In this document: positions 46,104 through 56,897 of the stretch, in pieces
Position numbering within the stretch: the first letter of the stretch is position 1
How the letters are laid out: every line of letters begins with the position of its first letter
Program-made: the position numbers and the translations under genes
Notes under the pieces: model-generated
Told to the model about the DNA's origin: nothing
Seen by the model: the letters and a program-made list of their open reading frames with translations, nothing else
Database searches by the model: none
Assembly: GCF_001735805.1 (NCBI RefSeq)
Contig: NZ_CP017248.1
Span: forward strand, 9,634,949-9,698,948
Direction of reading: 5' to 3'
Length of the DNA: 64,000 nucleotides
DNA from: Streptomyces fodineus
GTDB taxonomy: Bacteria; Actinomycetota; Actinomycetes; Streptomycetales; Streptomycetaceae

Positions 46104-46953
46104 AACACCGTGTCCTACATGGTCAGTTTGAGGAGGCGTTTGTAGCAGCAGAGGGCGGCGGCGAGGCGAGAAAGGCCAGGTAGTTGCGGGGATGCCGCTC
46201 GTAGCGGGGTGACAGACGCCGGTAGCCAGTCAGCCAGGAGATCGTGCGCTCGATGACCCACCGACAACGGCCCAACCGTTCGCTTGAGTCGATTCCCTTA
46301 CGGGCGATACGGACGCCGATGTCGTGGCTGTGCAGCCATTGCCGCAGGTCAGGAAGGTCGTAAGCTTTGTCGGCGTGCAGTCGCTGGAGCTTGGAATGGT
46401 CACCGTGGGATTCGTGTCCTATGTGGAAATGGGCGACCGTCGGCTTCAGCCCGAGGCTGTCGTGGGTGTTGGCGGCGGATACTCCGACGCGAAGGGCGTC
46501 GGACAGGACGTGCATCTTGGAACCCGCCTGCCCCGGTCCACGGGCGACGGACCTGCAAGTTCGCCCTTTTTTGGCGCGGACGTGAGCGGAGTCGAGTACC
46601 GCCCGGGACAGGTCGACCAGGCCCTGGCCGGCGAGCATCTCAAGCACCTTCCGGTGCAGCCGTCCCAGACGCCCGCCCGGGACCAGATCAGGAACCGTCG
46701 GTGCACCGTTGACTTCGATGCCCGAAACAGGGCGGCAGAGCCCGCCAGGCACAGCCGCTGACCAGCACGTAGACGATCGCCGCGAACACCGCCTCGTCAT
46801 CGATGTTGGCCACCCCGCCACCCTGCGGCCGCACCCGCGCCGGCGGCAGCAAAGGTCTGGCGATCTCCCAGAGCCCCTCCGGCACGATCCATCCCCACCG
46901 CCCACTCCCCATGACCCAACCAACGACCAACTGACCATGTAGGACACGGTGTT
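46104..46953 (-). mobile_element. IS5-type (ISL2-like) insertion sequence, 850 bp
   Basis: Perfect 25-bp terminal inverted repeats starting AACACCGTGTCCTACATGGT at 46104-46128 and 46929-46953 enclose one transposase gene. No target duplication is evident at the ends. The ends are intact but the gene is frame-disrupted as read. Confidence 0.88.
46115..46912 (-). pseudogene. IS5-family transposase, frame-disrupted
   Basis: Starts MGSGRWGWIVPEGLWEIARP, then VFAAIVYVLVSGCAWRALPP, continues in a second frame with EMLAGQGLVDLSRAVLDSAH, KMHVLSDALRVGVSAANTHD, LHADKAYDLPDLRQWLHSHD and CRWVIERTISWLTGYRRLSP, and ends in a third with LCCYKRLLKLTM at a stop inside the left inverted repeat. At least two single-base breaks (near 46155 and 46700). 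Some IS5 elements use programmed frameshifting, but two or more breaks in different places point to undercalls or decay. Confidence 0.85.
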
Positions 46954-47260
46954 GGAGACGGGCCGAGTCATGCTGTCGTGGCCTGTCTCCTGATACCCAC
47001 CCTGGGCCCTTATTGGTGCCGGACTCCATGCGCCTTTCGATACTAGCCACGGGTGTGTGCTCACGGTGGTCTGCCCGGCGTGCTGAAGTGGGGCGTCCCG
47101 AGTAGCGTGGGGAAGAGACTGTACGGAACGGCTGCCTTCACCAGTATCGCCCTCGCCCTCGCGGGCGTTCACTGCTGGTCGGACGTGGTATTCACATGCC
47201 CGGCTCGGGCGCTGAATGGCCGTGAAGGGTGGAGTTCCGAACAAGTGCTAGCGAGGCGAT

Positions 47261-48086
47261 CATGGCCTTTGCCGCTGCCAAGGACGGCACACAGATCTAC
47301 TTCAAGGACTGGGGGCGGGTCAGCCGGTGGTGTTTTCCCACGGCTGGCCACTGATCGCGGATGCGTGGGATCCGCAGTTGAAGCTGATGGCGGACAACGG
47401 TTTCCGGGCCGTGGCCCACGACCGACGTGGAGGCGGGCGGTCCGACCAGCCGTGGATGGGCAACGACCTGGACACGTATGCCGACGACCTGGCATCGGTC
47501 CTGGAGAACCTTGATCTCCAGGACGCCATCCTGGTCGGTCATTCGACGGGCGGCGGAGAGGTGACGCGCTACATCGGCCGGCACGGCTCGAGGCGTGTGG
47601 CCAAGGTGGTTCTGCTCGGGGCGATCCTCCGTTGATGCTCAGGACGGAAGCGAACCCGGAGGGGCTTCCGATCGAGGTCTTCGACGAGATCCGGCAAGGT
47701 GTGCTGACGGACCGGTCCCAGTACTACAAGGATCTCAGCGCTCCGTTCTACGGTGCCAACCGCGAAGGTTCGACCGTGTCGCAGGGGACCCGTGACGAGT
47801 TCTGGCTCTGGAGCATGACGGTAGGCGTCAAGAGCGCCTACGACTGCGTCAAAGCGTTCTCTGAGACTGACCTCACGGGGACCTCAAGGAGTTCGACATC
47901 CCCACGCTGATCATTCACGGCGACGACGACCAGATCGTTCCCATCGTGGCATCCGCGAAAAAATCGTCGCAACTGGTCAAGGACGTGACCTTCAAGGTCT
48001 ATTCCGGTGCTCCGCACGGCCTGTCGATGGTGCCGGAGTTCGCGGGACGGTTCAACAACGACCTCCTTGAATTCGCACGCGGCTGA
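47261..48086 (+). pseudogene. Alpha/beta hydrolase (non-haem haloperoxidase type), frame-disrupted
   Basis: Restored product about 275 residues: AAAKDGTQIYFKDWG, VVFSHGWPLIADAWDPQLKL, VAHDRRGGGRSDQPWMGND, nucleophile elbow LVGHSTGGGEVTRYIGRHGS, DEFWLWSMTVGVKSAYDCVK and catalytic His in YSGAPHGLSMVPEFAGRFNN. The frame breaks three times, near 47315 (GGGGG), 47627 (CC) and 47880 (GGGG); adding one base in each run restores the family sequence exactly. Such enzymes are esterases or perhydrolases. It is likely functional in the organism if the breaks are read errors. Confidence 0.85.
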
Positions 48087-48170
48087 CCGACCAGGTGTCG
48101 TTTCACCGGTCTTCCCGCGTTCACGCGGCCGGCGACAGACCACTGGCAGGCGCGAGCCCGAGGAGTGCCC

Positions 48171-48586
48171 ATGTCTCAGCAAACGAACATCGCCGCACAG
48201 ACCGCTTTCGCAGAGGCGGTCATCACCGGCGACCTCGCGGCCCTCGACGTGATCGTCGCACCCGACTCGATCGACCATGATCCAGCCCCAGGGCAGCTGC
48301 CGGGCCCGAAGGGTACAAGGCCATGTTCGCCGATCTGCGGGCAGCCTTTCCCGACCTGCACGTCGCGGTGGAGCATCTGGTGGCCACCGACGACGAGTTG
48401 GCCTTTGCCTACACCATCACCGGAACGCATCTGGGGCCGCTGATGGGACGGCCGGCGACCGGCAGGAAGGCAAGCTACCGGGGCATGCAGATCAGCCGCT
48501 TCGACAGCGACGGAAAGCTCGTCGAACGCTGGGGCAGCAGCGACGAACTCGGCATGCTGCGCCAACTCGGACTCACCGAGTTGTGA
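48171..48586 (+). pseudogene. SnoaL-like polyketide cyclase/ester cyclase-type protein, one frame break
   Basis: Starts MSQQTNIAAQTAFAEAVITG with GAGGAG upstream, then continues after one frame change near 48305 (GGGCCC run) with MFADLRAAFPDLHVAVEHLV, ELAFAYTITGTHLGPLMGRP and SRFDSDGKLVERWGSSDELG, the SnoaL ester cyclase pattern. Restored length about 138 residues. Confidence 0.8.
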
Positions 48587-48823
48587 CCCTAAGAGCGGGA
48601 TTTCCGATGGTACGGGAACAACCAGCTCGCACGCGATCGGCCACCGTTCCTATCCATGCGGTGCCGAGAGGACGCTTCGGGTCGGCGGAATGTTGAGGTC
48701 CTCGGATGGCAAACGGTCAGGTGCGCGGTTCGCCGGCTCAACTAGCGAGTCCGACAAGCGGAGCTGATACTGACAAATATCGATGCTAACAGCGGGTCAG
48801 TTCGAGGCTATTCCGACCAAGAC

Positions 48824-49522
48824 GTGGCATCAGCGGTGGATGTTCTGGTAATCGGGGCCGGGCCAACCGGGCTTCTGCTGGCGGGCGACCTCGCCGACTC
48901 CGGGGGCAACGTCACGCTCGTGGAGCGGTGCGATCACGAATCCAACCTGAGCCGCGCCTTCAGCATCCACGCACGAACCATGGAGGAACTCGACGCCCGG
49001 GGCCTGGCCGACGAACTACTCGCTCTCGCTCACCGGTCCGGGCGCTGCATCCGTTCGGCCGCATCAGCATCGACTTCTCCGGCCTTCGCACACGCTTTCC
49101 GTTCCTGCTGATCGTCCCCCAACGGCAGGTGGAGCGCCTTCTGCTGCGCCGGGCCGAGGAAGCGGGGCAACGATAGTGCGGGGACCCGGGTGACAGGGAT
49201 ACGGCAGGACCCGGGCGGCGTGGACGCGGAAACAAACCATCCGGACGGTGCCACGGCCACACTTCGAGCGCGCTACCTGGTCGGCACCGACGGAGCGAGC
49301 ACCACCGTCCGGCAGAGCCTGGGCATGCCGTTCCCCGGCAAGTCGGCCATCCGCTCCGTGATGCTGGCCGATGTACTGCTTGAACGCGTCCCTGACGAAG
49401 CTTTCAATTTCGCCTCGAACCAGCACGGCTTCACCTTCTTCGCGCCGTTCGGGGACGGCTGGTACCGGGTCATCGCCTGGGACCGGCAACAGCAGCAGCT
49501 GCCCGACGACTGCAGCGACTGA
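48824..49522 (+). pseudogene. FAD-dependent aromatic monooxygenase, truncated and frame-disrupted
   Basis: N-terminal FAD motif DVLVIGAGPTGLLLAGDLAD and ERCDHESNLSRAFSIHARTM, then after breaks near 49045, 49165 and 49185 LIVPQRQVERLLLRRAEEAG, RYLVGTDGASTTVRQSLGMP with the conserved GDG-type loop, and PDEAFNFASNQHGFTFFAPF. It stops at about 230 residues, roughly half a typical PHBH-family monooxygenase; the C-terminal half is replaced by the next gene, so the truncation is real even if the frame breaks are read errors. Confidence 0.8.
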
Positions 49523-49559
49523 AGACCCGGGAGTCGGGCAGAGACAGGAGTGGGGAATC

Positions 49560-50285
49560 ATGGTGGCGTTTCACGCATCCGTGCTGGACGGAGTCGCCCG
49601 CAATCCGTCGCTGCCGACACCGCTGCTACTGCGCCTGCTCGCCTTCGACGGGGGCGGTGACCGTCCGCCCTGAGACGCCCGGTTGCGGTGATTCTTGCCC
49701 ACCGAACCCGGGCGTCTGGATCGACTTTGCCATGAGCGCCAGGGCGGAGCCTGCACAGCGGCCCGGCTCGTGGACGATCCTTCTCCCAAGGTGCGGGCTG
49801 CTCTTGCATACGGACCCGAGGTGTACCACCCGCGAACAAAGGTCGCGCCGCTCCCGGACGCCGCGTGCGTCCGCCTGCCCGACGACCCCGCCCCTTCTGT
49901 CCGGGCGGCACTGCTGGACTCGCCTCATTTGGCGCCGTCGTTCGTGGCCTCGATGGCCACTCATCACAGTTTCGGCAGCGCGCCGGAAAGCGGTGCGTGC
50001 ATGGGAGATTCTGCCGCCGGGCGAGCGGTCGGCGCTGCTGGCCGCCCCTGACCCCGAGGTGCGGCGGGCCGCCGCACTGTGGGAGTGCCGGCGGGACGCA
50101 CGCGTCACCGCCGAACTCCTCCGCGATCCGAAGTCCGCCGCCGAGGCGCTGAGCCGAGGGCTCCTCGCCCGCACCGACGCCGAGCGGTGCGTCGCCGAGC
50201 GGACGCACCTGGCGGCCCTCGCCGAGAACCCGTCGTTGCCCGCCGACCTCGTGGAGCGGCTCGCCGTCGACTCCGACGCTGGTCG
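49560..50285 (+). pseudogene. LRV/HEAT-like repeat protein, frame-disrupted and 3'-truncated
   Basis: Pieces in all three frames form short helical repeats of the variant leucine-rich type: VRAALAYGPEVYHPRTKVAP, PDDPAPSVRAALLDSPHLAP, PEVRRAAALWECRRDARVTA, EALSRGLLARTDAERCVAER and HLAALAENPSLPADLVERLA. The start is MVAFHASVLDGVARNPSLPT at an ATG. Such repeat proteins bind other proteins; nothing more specific can be said. It ends where an IS5-type tail begins. Confidence 0.7.
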
Positions 50286-50289
50286 CGGA

Positions 50290-50392
50290 GCCCGCGTTCC
50301 CCCACCTGCGCTGGTTCCGCCGTCTGCGGATCCGCCGGGAGATACGCGACGACATCCACGAGGCCTTCCTCAGCGTCGCATGTGGTGCGGCT
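50290..50392 (+). pseudogene. IS5-type transposase tail
   Basis: Encodes AFPHLRWFRRLRIRREIRDD then IHEAFLSVACG, homologous to the fragment at 42102-42344 but clearly diverged, so from another element. It cuts off the LRV-repeat gene. Confidence 0.75.
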
Positions 50393-50400
50393 CTTGCGCG

Positions 50401-52772
50401 CTACTCCGGTGTCGCCGCCAGGTCCTCCTCCTCGATGGGCAGGCCCACCGGGCGGCGGCCCGGGCTGTTGCGGCTCGGCAGCACGGGTGCGGGCGGCACC
50501 GGGCGGTCCACCGGCGCGTCCGGGGTCAGGGACGTCGGCTGTCCGTGATGCAGCACGACCAGGGTTCGCCCTCCACCAGCGATACCGCACCTGGGACGGA
50601 CCGATGTCCACCTTCAGCCTGCGTCCGCGTACCAGCAGCGTGAAAGCCACCCTGGACAGCGCCTCCGGCAGGCGCGGTGCGAACGCCAGCAGGGCCTGCC
50701 GCCCATCGTCACCGCCGTACCGGCGCAAGCCTCCGAGACCGGCGACCAGCGCGATCCACGTACCGGCGAGGGAGGCGATGTGGAGCCCGTCCCGGGTGTT
50801 GTGCTCCAGATCCTCCAGGTCCATCAGCGCTGCCTCGCCGAGATAGGCGTAGGCCAGGCGCAGGTGCCCGGTCTCGGCGGCGAGTACCGCCTGGAAGCAC
50901 GCCGACAGGGAGGAGTCACGGACCGTCAGCGCCTCGTAGTAGGCGAAGTTTCGGGCCTTCTGATCGTCGGAGAAGGCATCCGGGCACTCCATCATCGCCA
51001 GCACCAGATCGGCCTGCTTCACGACCTGCTTGCGGTACAGGTCGAAGTAGGGGTAATGCAGCAGGAGCGGGTAGTTCTCCGGCGGGGTCGCCTCGAAGTC
51101 CAGCGCTGGAGACTCGTGAAACCGGCCGACTGCTCGTGCACGCCGAGCGTGTCGTTGTACGGCATCGCCATGCGGGCCGCGGCATCCCGCCACGCGGCAG
51201 TCTCCTCGTCGTCGACACCGAGTGTCGCGGCGCGTTCCGGATGACGCACGGCGGCGTCCGCGGCCGAGATGAGGTTCTGTCGCGCCATCAGGTTGGTGTA
51301 CAGGTTGTCGCGGGTGATCGCGCTGTACTCGTCGGAGCCCGTGACCCGTCGATGTGGAAGACGCCTTCCGCGTCGTGGTGTCCGAGCGAGCGCCACAGCC
51401 GGGCCGTTTCACGAGGAGTTCGAGGCCTCACCGCGTTCGAAGTCCTCGTCCCCGGTAACCATCACGTACCGGTCGGCGGCCACCGCGATGGCCGCGTTGA
51501 TGTGGAAGGCGGCCGTCCCGGCGGCCAGTAGGCGAACACTCGGCACCGTCGATGGTGCGCCAGGGAAACGCCGCGCCGCGAGCCCGAGCTGACGCGCGCG
51601 CTCCCGCGCCGCCGGCAGCATCCGGTGACGCGCCCGCAGTGCCGATGCGACGGCCTCCGGCGCGGTGAACGTCAGCACCGGCAGCACGCAGGACTCGGTG
51701 TCCCAGAAGCAGTGACCGTCGTACCCGGTTCCGGTCAGGCCCTTGGCGGGAATCGCCCGGCTCTCGCCCCGGGCCGCCGCCTGGAGCACATGGAAGAGGG
51801 CGAACCGCACCGCCTGCTGGATGCGCGCGCTGCCTCGACCTCGACGTCCGCGCCGCCCAGAGCGATCCAGGTACGCCGCTGTGCCGCGGCCAGACCGTCC
51901 AGCCGTGCTGACCGCGGCCGCCACCGCCGCGTCCACCTGATCGTGCACGGCCGGCAGCGAACGCTCCCGACCAGCCGTAGGCCACGAACTTGACCAGCCG
52001 GAGCGGTTGCCCGGCACCAGGTCCGCGGTCACCGTCAGGCGGCTGACGTCAGCCTCGCACTGCGCCGTCCAGCGGGTGGTCTGCGGCCCTTTGACGAGAT
52101 GTCCGCCGCTGCGGCCACCGCGCAGCGCGCTGCGGTCGGTGCAGTGCACCAGCCGCAGCCGGGTGTCCTGCGCGAAATACTCCTCGGTCAGCAGCGGTGA
52201 CTCGATGGCCGCGGCCACGCGCGGATCGCCCTGGAATCGCGGCAGTTGCGCGTTGGCGACGAGCTCGGACTGCACGGCCACCGTGGTCGGTCCGTCGACC
52301 GGCTCCACTTCGTAGACCACCGCGGCCACGAGCGCTGCGTGAAGGACACGAGCCGCCGCGAGGAGATCCGCACCGTACGACCGCCGGGTGAGTCCATCGT
52401 GCGTGCGGCTGAGGATGCCCGAGCGGAAGTTCAGCACGCCGCTCGTGCGCGACCAGTCGGCCGTAGCGCAGATCGTACGGGTGATCGTCGACCAGCAGAC
52501 GGAAGATCTTGCCGTCGGTGACGTTGATCATCGTCTGCCGACTCGGGATACCCGTAGCCCGCTTCGGCGTAGGGCAGCGGATGCCGTTCGTGCACGCCGT
52601 TGAGGTATTGCGCCGGGCAGTCCGTGGGCTCTCCCTCCTCGAGGTTGCCGCGCCACCCGACGTGCCCGTTGGAGAGGGCGAAGACCGATTCGCTCTGCGC
52701 CGAGCACGTCCAGGTTCAGCTCGGTCTCGCGCAGACACACGGCTCGACCGTGAAGCTGGGATGGGTGATCAC
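50401..52772 (-). pseudogene. GH65 glycoside phosphorylase/hydrolase, frame-disrupted
   Basis: Restored product about 790 residues of family GH65 (maltose, trehalose or kojibiose phosphorylase type). Recognisable blocks: LVKGPQTTRWTAQC, RFALFHVLQAAARGESRAIP, KGLTGTGYDGHCFWDTESCV, VLTFTAPEAVASALRARHRM, the catalytic-Glu region DEYSAITRDNLYTNLMARQN, YPLLLHYPYFDLYRKQVVKQ and HNTRDGLHIASLAGTWIALV. More than six single-base breaks. It starts at a GTG overlapping the beta-phosphoglucomutase stop (GTGA) and ends at 50401 with a stop after EEEDLAATPE. With its partner it would turn a glucose disaccharide and phosphate into glucose-6-phosphate. Confidence 0.85.
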
Positions 52773-53508
52773 CGTTCCTCCAGAAGCTCCGCCAGGTCAC
52801 GGACCACCACATCGGCACCATGGGCGCGCAGTTGTTCCGCCTGGCCGACCCGGTCGACGCCCACGACCACGCCGAACCGTCCCGCCCGCCCGGCCTCGAC
52901 GCCGGCGAGGGCGTCTTCGAACACCGCGGCCTGCCCAGGATCCGTTTCCAGCCCTCGGCGGCCTCCAGGTAGGTGTCCGGGCGGGCTTGCCCCGCAGCCG
53001 GCGCTCGTGGGCGACCACCCCGTCGACCCGCTCGTCGAACAGGTCCTCGATGCCGGCCGCTCGCAGGACGTCCGTGTGTTCGCGCTCGACGACACCACGC
53101 GCAGCGCAGGCCCGCCGCCCGCGCCGCGTGCACGAAGCGGACCGAGCCGTCGTAGGGTTCCACGCCCTCCTCGCGGATCCGCCGCAGGACCAGTCTGTTC
53201 TTCCGGTTGCCCAGACCGTTCACCGTCTCCGCCTCCGGCGGGTCGTCCGGTGATCCCTCGGGCAGGCGCACCCCGCGTGCGGCGAGGAACGTACGCACGC
53301 CGTCCTCACGGGGACGGCCGTCCACATACTCGTCGTAGTCGCCGACCGCGTCGAACGGCACGAACTCGGTCCCCTCGCGCGTCGCGCGTTCGCGGAGATA
53401 CCCGTCGAACATTTCCTTCCAGGCAGCCGCGTGCACCTTCGCGGTCTGGTGAGGCACCCCGTCGAGGTCGAACAGGCAGGCACGGACATGTGCAGGAAGC
53501 CCCAGCAT
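52769..53508 (-). pseudogene. HAD-family beta-phosphoglucomutase, frame-disrupted
   Basis: Starts MLGLPAHVRACLFDLDGVPH with the HAD nucleophile motif DLDG, then WKEMFDGYLRERATREGTEF and DYDEYVDGRPREDGVRTFLA typical of beta-PGM cap domains. After four single-base losses between 53105 and 52945 the frame continues as PGQAAVFEDALAGVEAGRAG (HAD motif IV) and VGVDRVGQAEQLRAHGADVV. Restored length about 245 residues. Converts beta-glucose-1-phosphate to glucose-6-phosphate, the product of the coupled GH65 phosphorylase. Confidence 0.85.
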
Positions 53509-53902
53509 GCCGACGAGGCTAGAAGGCACCTGCGGACGGACTCGATAGGTCACCCTCCGGCACGCCGGAAGGCACCCGCTCGGGGGTCTGTACGGTCTTC
53601 GGCCTGTCTCACATCCGGCGGTGACGCTTCGTGTTGACAGTGACGGCACCGCGCCGGGGGTCGTGTGCGGCTCCACGATACATACCGGCGCCGGGGCCGT
53701 GACTCATCGCCCCAGGGAGACTTCTCCCGATGGCAGCGGCCCAGCGCCGATGGCTGCCCGGCGGAGGCCTCACCCGGCAGGGTCATCCGGTGAGAGCCGG
53801 CTTCGGCCTCTGAACGCTCAGCAGCGCAGCGTGTGGGCACGACAAGTTCCGGCGCCAGGTCGCGCGTACGACAACCTCCCCGAGTGGAGAATACGGTGGC
53901 AT
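53509..53902. other. Intergenic region upstream of the beta-PGM/GH65 pair
   Basis: 394 bases with no gene recognised. It must carry the promoter of the GH65 operon and the 3' end of the NB-ARC transcript. Confidence 0.35.
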
Positions 53903-56088
53903 TCAGGGGGTGGCGTCTTCGGTCCGGTAACGGGCCAGTGCAGCGCTGTAGTGGCTGACGGAGGGGTGCTCGGGACGAGCACGCGTTCGTGTTCTTCGAC
54001 CACCCGGTCATCAGTTCCATCGCTTCGCCTCGGTGGCCCAGTCCGTACACGATCTCGGCGAGCAGCCCCGTGCGGCGAACGTGAAACGGTTGTCCGGCCC
54101 GAGGATGCGCATGCGGTCCTCCAGCACCCGGCGCGCACGGGTTCCGCCTCGGCGAACCGCCCGAACTGCCACAGCGCGTAGGCCTGCATGTGGTGGGCCA
54201 TGACCAGCGTGGGATGGGCCGCAGGCAGGGCCCGCTCGCACGCCGGGATCAGCAGCGCCAGCTCTGCGTCGCATTCCCGCTCCTTGCCGAGCTGCGACAG
54301 GACCTCGGCAGGGACGTCCAGGTGTACAGCGTCTCGGGGAATCGTCGCCGAGCACCCGGCGCATGCCCTCGATCGCGCGACGCAGCCAGTGTTCGGCCTC
54401 CTCGTCCCGGTCCAGCAGGTCGAGCGGCCGGTGCAGGCCGGCACAGCTGCGCAGGGTGTCCGGGTGGTCGGGTTCCGAGCATGGCCTGCCGACGGGCGAG
54501 CACCTGCCGGTGCACGGCCTCCGACTCCTCGTAGTGGCCCATGCGGAACAGCGCCCTGCCCACCACGTCCCGGGCGTCGAGCGTCACCGGATGGTCCTCG
54601 CCCAGCAGTGCCCCTGCCCGGTCGGCGACGGCCCGGGAGAGCACCATGGCCACGCCGTAGTCCGCAGTCTCGTACACCCTGCCGCACCAGCCGCACGCCA
54701 AGGGCTGCCGACCGTTCGCCCGGTGCCGTCTCCAGCAGACGCGAACCGTGCGGGGCCAGCAGGACGAGCGCGCGGCGCGCCAGGGGCGTCTGCGTGCCCC
54801 GCTCGGGCAGCGCCTCCTCCAGCAGCCGTACGGCCACCTCACCGAGGACGCTGCGCTGCCGGTGGGAAGTCCCCGAGGCCACGCTGTCCAGCAGCACCCC
54901 GTGCGCCTTGACGCAGCGCACCCCCGTCCGTCTCGACCAGCTCGGCCAGCGAGTGGTCGAGAGGCCGCGCAGTGCGGCCTCCAGACGCTCCGGGACAGCT
55001 CCGGCTCGAGCCCGGCGACCGCGATCTCCGCTCGGGCCAGCGGCGCCAGCAGGCTCAACGGCACCGGATCAGCCGCCAGGAACGACAGCAGACGCAACAC
55101 GGTCGTCGCCTCCGGCAGTCCTTGTCCCGCCAGCGCGTCCAGGGACAACTGCCAGGTGCCGCCGACCAGATGGCGCGACTGGGTGCCGCCGTACCCGCCG
55201 GCGCCACGGTCGACGATGGTTGTCGACTCCTCGTCCGGTTTGCGCGCGTACTCGTCCATGGACCACGACTCCAGGAGTTGGCGGAGAGATGAGAACCGGC
55301 CAGGGTGAGCGCGAGCGGCAGGCCGTCCAGGCGGGCGGCCACCTTCCGCGCCGACCGCAGGTCCCCCGCCTCCGGCGCCAGGTCGCACAGGACCTGGGCG
55401 GCGTCGTCCAGCGGTAACACGCCGAGGCATGGCGTGGGTGCCAGGGCGCGTGCCACAGCGGTGACGTGGCATGCCGGGTAGTGACCAGGACGATGCCTCG
55501 CCACTGGCACGCAAGCCAGGCGCCGTCCTCGAGGATCGAGGGGTCGTCGGCGTTGTCGAGGACCAGCAGCCACGGTTCGGCAGAACCCCCGAGGTAGTGC
55601 CAGGCCAGGTCAGCCGCCGCCCGCTGCCCCGCGCCGCGGCCGCCAGCTCCCCGCTCGACGCGCCCCGGTCCCGGCCACAGCCAGCATCCCGGCGCGCAGG
55701 GACATCCGCTCAGAGGCGTTCACCCAGAACCCGACACGCCTGTGTTCGCGTACGGCCTCGGTGAACAGCCAGTACGCCAGCGCGGTCTTGCCACAGCCGC
55801 CCATGCCGTGCACGACGTGGATCTCACCGCCGTGGCCGGCCACGGCCGTGCCCAGCGCCTGGCAGAGTTCTGCCCGGTCGCGCAGCAGCCTGGGCGGGCG
55901 TCCGATCAGCGGAATGCGGACGGAGTCGGGGGCAGCCGGCCTGGATCCGCCGGCGTACGGGCCGGCCTCGCCTGCGAAGAGCGGAACGGTGTCGGCGCTG
56001 TAGTGATGGTGATGCTCCTGGACGTACTGATCCCCGGTCGTCTGGAAGATCCGCCCCTGTCCCGACGCCCGGGCGCGAGTTCGCTCAT
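53903..56088 (-). pseudogene. NB-ARC/TPR STAND ATPase, frame-disrupted
   Basis: Restored product about 730 residues. Near the N-terminus IHVVHGMGGCGKTALAYWLF holds the P-loop; WVNASERMSLRAGMLAVAG, the Walker B-like LVLDNADD region near 55560 and KVAARLDGLPLALTLAGSHL (GLPLAL motif) complete an NB-ARC module. The C-terminal half is a chain of TPR-like repeats (GHYEESEAVHRQVLARRQAM, HHMQAYALWQFGRFAEAEPV) ending SVSHYSAALARY before a stop at 53903. Broken by several single-base losses. Starts at an ATG overlapping the upstream gene's stop (ATGA). STAND proteins of this type are signal sensors; in Streptomyces they are often paired with a small partner as here. Confidence 0.8.
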
Positions 56089-56501
56089 CGCTCGGTGATG
56101 TGCTGGTCGCGTCCGGCTTGGTAGACCCGCCCGCTGCCGGAGACGTCGGCGTTCAGCCGGATGCGGCCGAGGCTCGCTGGTCCGGGAGCTGCGGGGCCAG
56201 CTCCGCCAAAACCCGACGCAGTTCCTCGGCGACCTCGGGACGGGCGGCCAGCAGGCGGCGCACCCTCGCCTGCCACTCGGCGGTCAGTTCGGCCTCCGTG
56301 TCGGTGTCACCCGACCGCTGCGCGAGCAACAGGTCGTCACGGGCGGCGTCCAGTTCACCGGCGACGGCCTCGGCGCGCTCCGGCTGGAAGCGCCGCCAGA
56401 GGGAGACCAGACCCTCGCGGGCCGCCTCCCAGGCCTGCCGGCCATCAGTGTCACCATCGTTGTCCCCGCCGTCCTGGCGAGGTCGGCGATCTCGGGTCCA
56501 T
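56085..56501 (-). pseudogene. Small partner of the NB-ARC/TPR protein, frame-disrupted
   Basis: The ATG at 56501 has GGAGG upstream and, with one added C, reads MDPEIADLARTAGTTMVTLM, a head found on many Streptomyces proteins that accompany NB-ARC/TPR genes. The body is a helical bundle (REGLVSLWRRFQPERAEAVA, WQARVRRLLAARPEVAEELR), and a last frame gives DVSGSGRVYQAGRDQHITER, the repeat-like tail typical of such partners. Its stop overlaps the NB-ARC start. Probably a regulator or effector-associated domain protein. Confidence 0.72.
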
Positions 56502-56897
56502 GGCCGCCTCCGTTTCCTACGACCGCCGATAGTAGTCCGATTCACCGTGCGGGGGGTCTGCGAGTTGGAGCCGTGTAGCCCCAGCCGCTCCGTGTACCAG
56601 TCCGCGGGGTGCCGGCACAGTCCACTCGCCCAGCGAAGGAGAGGAGTGGCTGCGAGGGGCCGTCGAGCACGGCGTCAGCCATCCGGGCTCCGCGCCAACG
56701 TGGGACGGCACCCGCCTCCGTCAACGAGAACGAGGCCCGGGGCGGACGTATCACCGCCTGGCGCGGCCAGATGCACGTCATGGACCACGACCCCTCCTAC
56801 GGGATCGTCCAACCGTGGCTACACTCGCCGCCAGGCAGGGTGCCCGGCATCCCACGGTGTTCGGGGAGCGGGCAGCTCTCCGATGAAGGAGGTCTGC

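Noticed and set aside
46104..46953. Programmed -1 frameshift in the IS5-type transposase
   Set aside because: At least two breaks in different places, with the same G/C-run character as breaks in non-transposase genes, make read errors or decay more likely.
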